Of a DNA stretch of 39,480 nt, positions 33,416 to 39,480 are shown in pieces. The notes beneath the pieces were generated by a model that was not told the origin of the DNA, did not search any database, and saw only the letters and a list, made by a program, of their open reading frames with translations. The translations under genes and the position numbers were made by a program. Source of the DNA: Burkholderiales bacterium (GTDB taxonomy: Bacteria > Pseudomonadota > Gammaproteobacteria > Burkholderiales > JAEUOS01); the NCBI GenBank assembly GCA_016790695.1, contig JAEUOS010000099.1, forward strand, positions 1-39,480, in the 5' to 3' direction. Numbering within the stretch: position 1 is the stretch's first letter; each line of letters starts with the position of its first letter.

Positions 33416-34035
33416 AGTTCCTTGAGGCGCTGGGCGCGCCCGCAGCCGGTGGCATAGTAGTTGTAGCGGATCGGGTTCTTCTTGTAGTAGTCCTGGTGGT
33501 AATCCTCGGCCGCCCAGAACTCGGCCGCCGGCCCGGTCTCGGTGACCACGCCGCCCTTGAAGCCGACCGGCTTCGCGCTGCCGAAGGCCTGGCCGCGGTT
33601 GAGCAGCGCCTTCGACTCCTCGATCAGCTTCTTCTGCTCGTCGTCGTGCCAGTAGACGCCGCTGCGGTACTGCGTGCCGCCGTCGCAGAACTGGCGGTCC
33701 TTGACGATCGGGTCGATGTTCTTCCAGAACACCTCGAGCAGCTGGCGATAGGTCACGCGCTTCGGGTCGTAGATCACGCGCACCGCCTCGGTGTGGCCGG
33801 TGATGCCGGCCGAGACCTCCTCATAGGTCGGGAACTTCTTCTTGCCGCCGATGTAGCCCGAAGTCGTCGAGACCACGCCGGGGATCTTGTCGTACGGCGG
33901 CTCCATGCACCAGAAGCAGCCGCCGGCGAAGGTGGCCACCGCCATGCCCGGCGGCACCGCGGTGACGGGCTGCGCGCCGGCAGCGGCGCCGAATGCGGCG
34001 GCAACGAGGGCAAGCAAGGCGAATAGGGTCTTCAT
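33397..34035 (-). CDS. msrA: Peptide-methionine (S)-S-oxide reductase, exported
   Basis: A 212-residue MsrA that repairs methionine-S-sulfoxide. The catalytic Cys40 is in GGCFWCMEPP, and GYIGGKKKFPTYEEVSAGITGHTEAVRV is a family block. A C-terminal Cys (C198, in TGCGRA) may resolve the sulfenate. An N-terminal signal peptide (MKTLFALLALVAAAFGAAAG) places it in the periplasm, unlike the cytoplasmic E. coli enzyme. The ATG at 34035 gives that signal directly; an ATG at 34056 would add seven residues. The next gene, DUF2147, overlaps its end. Confidence 0.95.
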   Translation of the reverse strand: MKTLFALLALVAAAFGAAAGAQPVTAVPPGMAVATFAGGCFWCMEPPYDKIPGVVSTTSGYIGGKKKFPTYEEVSAGITGHTEAVRVIYDPKRVTYRQLLEVFWKNIDPIVKDRQFCDGGTQYRSGVYWHDDEQKKLIEESKALLNRGQAFGSAKPVGFKGGVVTETGPAAEFWAAEDYHQDYYKKNPIRYNYYATGCGRAQRLKELWGEAK

Positions 34036-34104
34036 GGTCGTGGCACCCGGTGGCAAAGGATGATCAATGGTACGGCGAACGGCCGCGCGCGGATGCGCGG
34101 CGCC

Positions 34105-35199
34105 TCAGGCCGGGCGCGCCAGGCCGGCGAACCGCGCGATCCCGGCCGGTGCCAGGCCGGCGCTCGCCGCGGCCGCCTGCATGTCGGCCCAGGTGTTGAC
34201 GTCGATCGGAATGCCGGCGGCACGGTGCGCGCGCATCTCGAGTTCCGGCTCGCCCGCGATGCGCACGCGGTCGAACCCGGGCGCCGCCGGCGAGGCGCGC
34301 ACCCAGTCGATGAACGCCTCCATCTCGCGCCCGAAGCTCGCCGCGCCCAGGCGCGCCGGGTCGATGACGATCGACAGCATGTTGTTGTAGATGCCGGTCA
34401 GCGCCTCGCTCCCGTGCAGGGTCTCGCCGCCGCTGAGCGCGCCGCCCAGGATCTCGCAGATCAGCGCCATGCCGTAGCCCTTGTGCTCGCCGAAGGGCAG
34501 GATCGCGCCCAGCCTGCCGGTGGCGTCGGCCTCGAACATCACGTGCGGATCGTTGGTGGCGAAGCCGCGGCCGTCGATCAGGGTGCCCGGCGCCACCTCG
34601 CGCTCCGACTGCATGGCCACGCGCACCTTGCCCAGCGCGATGCGCGAGGTGGCGAAATCCAGGATCACCGGCGGCGCGCTCGCGCGCGGCACGCCGACGC
34701 AGAACGGATTGGTGGCGAAACGCGCGTCGGAGCCGCCGAACGGCGCCACCAGCGGCCGCAGCAGGGCGTTGACGAAGTGGATCGACACCAGGCCCGCCGC
34801 CGCGCAGTCCTCGGCCCACTGGCCGATGCGCCCGATGTGGTGGCTGTTGCGCAGCGCGACCAGCGCCATCCCGTGCGCGCGCGCGCGCGCGATGCCGAGC
34901 TGCATGGCCTCGTGACCGATCACCTGGCCATAGCCCTTGCAACCGTCGATCATCAGGAGCGCGCCGGTGTCCGAGGTCAGCTTGGCATGCTGGTTGGCGA
35001 GGAGGCCGCCGCCCTTGACGAACTCCACATAGGCCGGCACCAGGCCGACGCCGTGCGAGTCGTGGCCCGAGAGGTTGGCGAGCACCAGGTTGGTCGAGAC
35101 CAGCTCCGCCTCGCGCGGCGCGCTGCCGGCGGCGGCGACGATGGCGGCGACGAAGGCGGTGAGGTCGGCGGGGGGAATGACGATGTGGGCGGCGCTCAT
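34105..35199 (-). CDS. Malate/L-lactate dehydrogenase family oxidoreductase (Ldh2 type)
   Basis: A 364-residue NAD(P)-dependent dehydrogenase of the Ldh2/MDH2 family, not related to the Rossmann malate dehydrogenases. Key blocks: SGHDSHGVGLVPAYV at about 44-58, the active-site region NSHHIGRIGQWAE at 118-130, ATNPFCVGVP and GEHKGYGMALICEILGGAL. Members oxidise malate, lactate, ureidoglycolate or sulfolactate, or reduce delta-1-piperideine-2-carboxylate. The start at 35199 has a TATATT element 33-38 bases upstream. It appears to be a single gene. Confidence 0.9.
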   Translation of the reverse strand: MSAAHIVIPPADLTAFVAAIVAAAGSAPREAELVSTNLVLANLSGHDSHGVGLVPAYVEFVKGGGLLANQHAKLTSDTGALLMIDGCKGYGQVIGHEAMQLGIARARAHGMALVALRNSHHIGRIGQWAEDCAAAGLVSIHFVNALLRPLVAPFGGSDARFATNPFCVGVPRASAPPVILDFATSRIALGKVRVAMQSEREVAPGTLIDGRGFATNDPHVMFEADATGRLGAILPFGEHKGYGMALICEILGGALSGGETLHGSEALTGIYNNMLSIVIDPARLGAASFGREMEAFIDWVRASPAAPGFDRVRIAGEPELEMRAHRAAGIPIDVNTWADMQAAAASAGLAPAGIARFAGLARPA

Positions 35200-35231
35200 G
35201 GCGACAGGATCGGGCGTGGCAGGGAGCGCCC

Positions 35232-35237
35232 AATATA
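35232..35237 (-). promoter_or_regulatory. Putative -10 element of the Ldh2-type gene
   Basis: TATATT on the minus strand, 33 bases before the start codon at 35199, in a 91-base gap after the GDYXXLXY gene. Five of six bases match the consensus. Confidence 0.45.
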
Positions 35238-35290
35238 GCAGCGGCATCGCCGCGGCCCGGCGCGCCGGCACGGCGCGGCCGGCACTGGCG

Positions 35291-35824
35291 TCAGCGCGGC
35301 GCCGGGACCTGCCACCGGTGGGCGAACCGATCCGGTCCCAGCCGCGCGCGATGCTCGTCGCGCAGCCCCACGAGGACCGATTCGCCGGCGGCATCGGTGC
35401 GGTACTCGCCATAGCGCGCCCCGGCGTAGACCTCGGCGGTGCCTTCCTGGAAGAACCAGGCGTCGCTGCCCAGGCGCCAGCGGCGCTCGCCGACGCGGCG
35501 GACGATCATGTGCGCCTCGCCCGCGGCAGGCTGCGCGCCCTCCGCCGGCGCCAGGCGCGTCGCCACGCCGGCGGCATCGAGGGTCAGGCGCACGGTCATG
35601 GTGCGCGGACCGGCCTCGATCTCCGGCGGCAGATCGCGCAACAGCGCGTAATCCAGGCGCATGTAGTCGCCCTGCATCAGCGAGCGCGGATCCACCGGCG
35701 CCAGGCGCAGCAGCACCGGCGTGCCGGTGGCGACGAGCGCCTCCTTCTGCCGCACCGACAGGTTCACCGCCGCCAGCACGAGCACCAGGCCCGCCGCCAT
35801 CGCACCGCCCTGCACGCGCGTCAT
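35291..35824 (-). CDS. GDYXXLXY-domain protein
   Basis: A 177-residue protein with one N-terminal hydrophobic segment (about 8-22) and the defining motif GDYMRLDY at 52-59. The rest is predicted to be a periplasmic beta domain. The family function is unknown. The ATG at 35824 shares one base with the stop of the DUF4401 gene (TGATG), so it is the third gene of a coupled operon of two multi-pass proteins and this one. Confidence 0.9.
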   Translation of the reverse strand: MTRVQGGAMAAGLVLVLAAVNLSVRQKEALVATGTPVLLRLAPVDPRSLMQGDYMRLDYALLRDLPPEIEAGPRTMTVRLTLDAAGVATRLAPAEGAQPAAGEAHMIVRRVGERRWRLGSDAWFFQEGTAEVYAGARYGEYRTDAAGESVLVGLRDEHRARLGPDRFAHRWQVPAPR

Positions 35825-36891
35825 CACGATCCCTCCTCCTGCCGCACCAGCCGGCCGCCGACGCCGCGCACCAGCGCGGCCAGCACCAGGCAGGCGGCGC
35901 CGGCGCCGGCCATCCACACCGCCTTCTCGATCAGCGTCACCCGCAGGCTGTAGTAGAAGAATCCGACCGAGACGATCATCGCGAGCGCCGCCACGATCGC
36001 CCAGCCCGGCCGCGCCGTGCCGATGCCGAGCACGGCCAGGCACAGGGCCGTGGTCCATGCCGGCAGCCACAGACCGAGGAGTCCGGCGGCCAGCGCAAGC
36101 GCGAACACGGCGATGCGTGCCGTCACGCCGGCGTGCGCCGCGAGCCAGCCGGCGGCGAGCACCAGCGCCGGCAGCGCCGCCGCCCAGTGCCACGCGAGGT
36201 GCGCGGCGCCCGCGTTCGCCTTCCATGCGACGAACGTCCACGGCCATTGCACGATCAGGAGGCCGGCCAGCGCGCCGAACACGGGTGCCGCCGCGCCGTC
36301 GGCCGCGCCGCGCGGGGCCAGGCGCGGCGCGGCGATCGCCCACGCTGTCGCCGCCAGTGCCGCAGCGGCCGACCAGACCGCGACCGCGGCCACCTGCCGC
36401 AGCGACAGCGCGCCGAGGATCACCATCGCCGCGCACACCAGCGTGCGATGCAGGCGGTTGCGCACCAGCACCAGCATCGTCGCCTGCACCGCGACCAGCG
36501 GCCACCAGGTGAGATGGCCGCCGGACTTGAACAACGGCCCGATGCCGATCGCCAGGGTGATCTGCGCGGCGATGCTGATCGCCAGCGCGCACTGCTCGAT
36601 GGCGACGCCGCCGGCCCCCAGGCGATAGACCAGCACCGCGCCGACCGCGAGCACCAGGCCCAGGAAGGTCGCGGCCTCGGGCGTGTCGAAGAACTTGAGC
36701 GACGCCATGCCGACCGCGAACAGCAGCAGGATCATGACGCCGCCGATGAAGCCGCCGACGCCGGCCAGGAGGCGCACCGCCCAGGGCGCCGCCGGTGCCG
36801 CGGTGCCGGGCCCCGGGTCGGCAGCCGGCGCCGGCGTGATGCCCGCGCGCGCCAGCCGCTCCGCCCAGGCGGATGGATCGGTCGTGTTCAT
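35824..36891 (-). CDS. DUF4401-family multi-pass membrane protein
   Basis: A 355-residue protein. The first 35 residues are Ala/Pro-rich and cytoplasmic; about ten hydrophobic segments follow, from GGFIGGVMILLLFAVGMASL to VWMAGAGAACLVLAALV near the end. Such proteins are found with DUF2157 and GDYXXLXY proteins, as here. The ATG at 36891 overlaps the DUF2157 stop as ATGA. Function unknown. Confidence 0.85.
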   Translation of the reverse strand: MNTTDPSAWAERLARAGITPAPAADPGPGTAAPAAPWAVRLLAGVGGFIGGVMILLLFAVGMASLKFFDTPEAATFLGLVLAVGAVLVYRLGAGGVAIEQCALAISIAAQITLAIGIGPLFKSGGHLTWWPLVAVQATMLVLVRNRLHRTLVCAAMVILGALSLRQVAAVAVWSAAAALAATAWAIAAPRLAPRGAADGAAAPVFGALAGLLIVQWPWTFVAWKANAGAAHLAWHWAAALPALVLAAGWLAAHAGVTARIAVFALALAAGLLGLWLPAWTTALCLAVLGIGTARPGWAIVAALAMIVSVGFFYYSLRVTLIEKAVWMAGAGAACLVLAALVRGVGGRLVRQEEGS

Positions 36892-37922
36892 GGCTCTCCC
36901 TTCGCCGTGCCGTCGACGCCGATCCCGCGCAGCAGCACCACGGCGCCGGTGATCATGCCGATCCAGTAGCCCGCGCTCAGCGTGAAGAAGCCGAACGCAT
37001 CGCCAAGCTCGAGCATGCGGGTCAGGATGGCGTACCCGACGCTGATCGTCGCCAGCGCCGCCGCCGACAGGATCACCAGATCCCGGCGCAGCAGGTACAC
37101 CCGCACCATGGCGGCCAGCGCAACAGCGGCCGCCAGTGCGCCGGCCGCACCCGCGACGATGCCGTCCGAACGCCCCGCGGGCGTCACGATCCAGGCCACC
37201 AGCACGGCGGCAGCGGCGGTCAGGGTCAGCAGCGCGAGCAGGCGCGGAACGGCACGCTGCAGGCCGGCGCCGCCCAGCCAGCGCAGCCGTTCGAACGCGA
37301 CCAGGAGCGCGCCATTGAGCGCGAGCGCCAGCAGGGCGCTGGCGTCGAAATGGCGCAGCAGGCGCATCCAGCGCGCGTGGCCCAGGACCTGCTCGCAGTA
37401 CAGCCCGAGGGCGAGATTGGCCACGACGATCCACAGGATCCAGGCGGCAGCCCGCCGGGCCGCCAGGAGCCACGGCAGGAGCAGGAGCGCCCAGACGAAG
37501 AACAGCGACCACGGGTCGGCACCGGTCTGGTAGGTCTGCCCGAACAGGGCGAGCAGTGCACCGACACCGAGGCAGGCGGCGATGAGCAGGGCCTCGCCGG
37601 CCGCATGGTCGACGCCGCGCCAGAGGGTCGCGGCGACGCACAGCGCGATGCAGGTCTCGACCAGCGCGAAACGGCTGAAGTGCCCGAGCGCATCCCAATT
37701 GAACGCGACCGTGAACACCAGCGCCGCGGCCCACAGGGCGATGCCGCTGCCTGCGAGCACGGTCGCGATGAGGCGCTGCCAGAGCGCGCCGTCCGGGATC
37801 AGCGCGAGCGCGCGGCGCGCGCGCTGCAATTGCGCACCCGGCAGGCGGCCGCCGGCCACGAGAGAATCGAGCCAGTTCCGGCGCGCCGCAAACGTGCTGG
37901 CGCCGATTGGAGTGGACGGCAT
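36888..37922 (-). CDS. DUF2157-family multi-pass membrane protein
   Basis: A 344-residue protein. The N-terminus has the DUF2157 hallmark, a short soluble stretch with a dimer-like helix (ARRNWLDSLVAGGRLPGAQLQRARRAL), before about ten hydrophobic segments. FGQTYQTGADPW in the middle is a conserved loop of the family. It is the first gene of the operon, with a promoter-like TAAGGT 31-36 bases upstream. Function unknown. Confidence 0.87.
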   Translation of the reverse strand: MPSTPIGASTFAARRNWLDSLVAGGRLPGAQLQRARRALALIPDGALWQRLIATVLAGSGIALWAAALVFTVAFNWDALGHFSRFALVETCIALCVAATLWRGVDHAAGEALLIAACLGVGALLALFGQTYQTGADPWSLFFVWALLLLPWLLAARRAAAWILWIVVANLALGLYCEQVLGHARWMRLLRHFDASALLALALNGALLVAFERLRWLGGAGLQRAVPRLLALLTLTAAAAVLVAWIVTPAGRSDGIVAGAAGALAAAVALAAMVRVYLLRRDLVILSAAALATISVGYAILTRMLELGDAFGFFTLSAGYWIGMITGAVVLLRGIGVDGTAKGEP

Positions 37923-37952
37923 CGGCTGCTCCCTGCTGTCGTTCGATGACGC

Positions 37953-37958
37953 ACCTTA
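37953..37958 (-). promoter_or_regulatory. Putative -10 element of the DUF2157 operon
   Basis: TAAGGT on the minus strand in GGGTAAGGTGCG. It lies 31 bases before the start codon at 37922. No strong -35. Confidence 0.35.
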
Positions 37959-38125
37959 CCCTTCCCGCGGCACGGCGGCAAACACGGACGCGTGGCGTTC
38001 CGCGTGGCGCGGCCGGCGGTAGCGCCAGGCGCAACCCGGCGCCGCGGCGAAGCTGCAATAATTCCCGCAGCGCGCACCCGCTCGCCGCCGTCGTTCCCGC
38101 CGCACGCACCGACAAGGACCGCCGC

Positions 38126-39265
38126 ATGCTCCGCTCGCTCGTGACACTCGTTCTGGCGCTGTGCGCGACCGCGCCTGCCGCGGCGCAGGACGACTTCGCC
38201 CATTTCGACGTCTATGCCGATGGCGACGCCGTCCACCTGCTGACCGGCCACGGCAAGAAGGGCGGCCCGGCGATCGCGCTGTATCACCGCGTCTCGCGCG
38301 ACGGCGGCGCGACCTGGAGCGCGCCGCGCCGGGTCAATCCGCCCGATCGCGAACGGCTGTCGGCGCACCATCCGGGCGAGAATCCGCAGGTCGCCGCCGC
38401 CGGCAATCGCGTGGTGGTCGCCTGGACCGAGCCGCGTCCCAACGCCCGGCGCGGCGGCCTGATCGCGACCATGATCTCCGACGACGGCGGCGCGACCTGG
38501 AAGCCGGGCCCGGTGCCGTTCCAGGACGCCGCCGGCTCGCAGACCTTCATGCGCATGGTCGCCGCGGGCCGCACCCTGCACATGACCTGGCTCGACAGCC
38601 GCGACGGCCGCCAGGGACTGCGCTACGCGCGCTCCGCCGACGCCGGCAATACCTGGAGCGCGGATGTGGCCGTGGCCCCGCGCACCTGCGACTGCTGCTG
38701 GAACTCGATCGCGGCCAACGGCGCCGAGGTGTCGCTCCTGTTCCGCGGCGGCGAGCCGCGCGACATGATGCACGCCGCCTCGCGCGACGGCACCGCCTGG
38801 TCGAAGGCCGTCTCGGTCGACAACTTCAACTGGCGCGTCAATGCCTGCCCCCATGTCGGCGGCGCCCTCGCGGTGCGCGCCGGTGCCCTGCACGCGCTCT
38901 CGTGGACTGGCAAGGAGGAACGCCAGGGCCTCCATCACGTCAGCCTCGGGGCGTCGGGCTGGAGCATGCCGCGCCGCCTCGGCGGCGATGACGCGCGCAA
39001 CGCCGACCTGGCCGTCGCCGCCGACGGCACCCTGGTGGCGATCTGGGACGAGGCCGGCGCGCGCACGAGCCCGCTGCGCATGGCCCGCTCGAAGGACGGC
39101 GTCGCCTGGAGCGCGCCGGAGATTGTCGCCGCGCGCCGCGACGCCACCCATCCGCGCGTCGTGGCCACGCCGCGCGGCGTGGTCGCGCTCGGGTTCGAAG
39201 GCCAGCCCTGGAGCGCCGCCCGCGTGGTCGCCAACGGGCGTCCGGTCGACGCGCCGGCGCGCTAG
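38126..39265 (+). CDS. Exported Asp-box (BNR) beta-propeller protein, sialidase-like
   Basis: A 379-residue secreted protein with a signal peptide (about 1-21, ending PAAAQ). Five Asp-box/BNR motifs of the S-x-D-x-G-x-T-W type lie near residues 57-65, 118-126, 170-178, 219-227 and 322-329, predicting a six-bladed propeller. The Arg triad of true sialidases is not obvious, so sialidase activity is doubtful. Unusual is CDCCW at 188-192, with a further Cys241 in ACPHVGG; these could bind metal or form disulfides. The AAGGA ribosome site supports the ATG. It is divergent from the DUF2157 operon and convergent with the gamma-glutamyltransferase gene. Confidence 0.82.
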   Translation: MLRSLVTLVLALCATAPAAAQDDFAHFDVYADGDAVHLLTGHGKKGGPAIALYHRVSRDGGATWSAPRRVNPPDRERLSAHHPGENPQVAAAGNRVVVAWTEPRPNARRGGLIATMISDDGGATWKPGPVPFQDAAGSQTFMRMVAAGRTLHMTWLDSRDGRQGLRYARSADAGNTWSADVAVAPRTCDCCWNSIAANGAEVSLLFRGGEPRDMMHAASRDGTAWSKAVSVDNFNWRVNACPHVGGALAVRAGALHALSWTGKEERQGLHHVSLGASGWSMPRRLGGDDARNADLAVAADGTLVAIWDEAGARTSPLRMARSKDGVAWSAPEIVAARRDATHPRVVATPRGVVALGFEGQPWSAARVVANGRPVDAPAR

Positions 39266-39273
39266 AGGCCGGG

Positions 39274-39295
39274 GGTGCGCGCGCCGGCGCGCACC
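39274..39295. terminator. GC-only hairpin between convergent genes
   Basis: GGTGCGCGC, GCCG, GCGCGCACC: a perfect 9-bp stem with a 4-base loop, in the 50-base gap between the beta-propeller and gamma-glutamyltransferase stops. No U-run follows, so termination is plausible but unproven. Confidence 0.5.
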
Positions 39296-39315
39296 GCGAC
39301 CCGCGCCGCGGACGC

Positions 39316-39480
39316 TCAGCGCCCCGCCGCGTAGCCCTGCATGCCGCGCGGATTGGCCGCGGCACGCAGCAGCAGGCCGTCGCCGCGGCGCTCGCGCGAC
39401 GCCGCCGACAACCGGCCCTCGGACCACGGCTCGCCGACGCTGACCGCGTGGCCGCGTTCGCGCAGCTCGGCCGCCACCTG
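39316..39480 (-). CDS. Gamma-glutamyltransferase family protein, C-terminal fragment
   Basis: Only the last 54 residues are in the window. They read QVAAELRERGHAVSVGEPW, then SEGRLSAASRERRGDGLLL and RAAANPRGMQGYAAGR before a TGA at 39318-39316. The order of a GH-type segment, a short variable stretch and a final AANPRGMQGYA block is characteristic of the small subunit end of gamma-glutamyltransferase-like Ntn hydrolases. The catalytic Thr lies outside the window. The protein would normally be exported and autoprocessed. Confidence 0.85.
   Translation of the reverse strand, partial: QVAAELRERGHAVSVGEPWSEGRLSAASRERRGDGLLLRAAANPRGMQGYAAGR

Noticed and set aside
33397..39265. Selenoproteins with in-frame UGA (MsrA, Cys-rich propeller)
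   Set aside because: MsrA has Cys at the catalytic site and all frames are complete without reading through UGA.
1..39480. CRISPR arrays, insertion sequences, prophage or integrase genes
   Set aside because: No regularly spaced repeats, transposase motifs or phage genes were seen anywhere.

Overview
The window is very GC-rich, by eye around 70 percent, and densely coding. It most likely comes from a betaproteobacterium of the Burkholderiales type. The clues are two Bug-family (TctC-like) solute receptors, a phasin of the TIGR01841 kind, a PEP-CTERM protein, a four-part glycolate/lactate oxidase cluster, iorAB-like molybdenum hydroxylase genes, LysR regulators, and short promoters of the TAGAATCCG type. 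No phage genes, transposases, rRNA, tRNA or CRISPR arrays were seen. It reads as ordinary chromosome with a broad organic-acid diet.

Layout. (1) 1-3426, minus: selA and selB (selB runs off the left edge), the Sec-tRNA synthase and Sec elongation factor. (2) 3606-4325, plus: a Coq4-family protein with an intact metal motif. (3) 4316-9752, minus: a D-lactate-dehydrogenase-like flavoprotein, glcD, an unannotated 66-residue lipoprotein, glcE and glcF, nearly all coupled by overlapping stop and start codons. (4) 9937-13500, plus: acyl-CoA dehydrogenase, EI24-type membrane protein, MoCF/CinA-like protein, PEP mutase/isocitrate lyase family enzyme. (5) 13636-16306, plus: isoquinoline-1-oxidoreductase-like alpha and beta subunits, closed by a strong bidirectional terminator. 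(6) 16378-16938, minus: phasin with a near-consensus promoter. (7) 17249-20819: EamA transporter, nitroreductase, membrane-anchored ankyrin protein, PBP7-like endopeptidase. (8) 20833-24033: nitronate monooxygenase divergent from a LysR regulator coupled to a YbfB-type MFS transporter.

(9) 24107-27646, minus: tcuA, tcuB and a Bug receptor, a likely tricarballylate-type module. (10) 27900-28634, plus: an isolated PEP-CTERM protein. (11) 28635-31875, minus: MaoC/Htd2-like hydratase, fumarase/adenylosuccinate-lyase superfamily enzyme and a second Bug receptor, divergent from a LysR gene at 32011. (12) 32915-35199, minus: DUF2147 protein, exported MsrA, Ldh2-type dehydrogenase. (13) 35291-37922, minus: DUF2157, DUF4401 and GDYXXLXY genes, fully overlapping. 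(14) 38126-39265, plus: an exported Asp-box beta-propeller with a CDCC motif; then the 3' end of a gamma-glutamyltransferase gene at the right edge.

The common theme is uptake and oxidation of small organic acids (glycolate, lactate, tricarballylate-like and fumarate-like acids) feeding quinone, with storage as polyhydroxyalkanoate. The best candidates for something undescribed are the small lipoprotein inside the glc operon, the LysR/MaoC/lyase/Bug operon with a well-placed operator dyad, the DUF2157-DUF4401-GDYXXLXY operon, and the Cys-rich beta-propeller.
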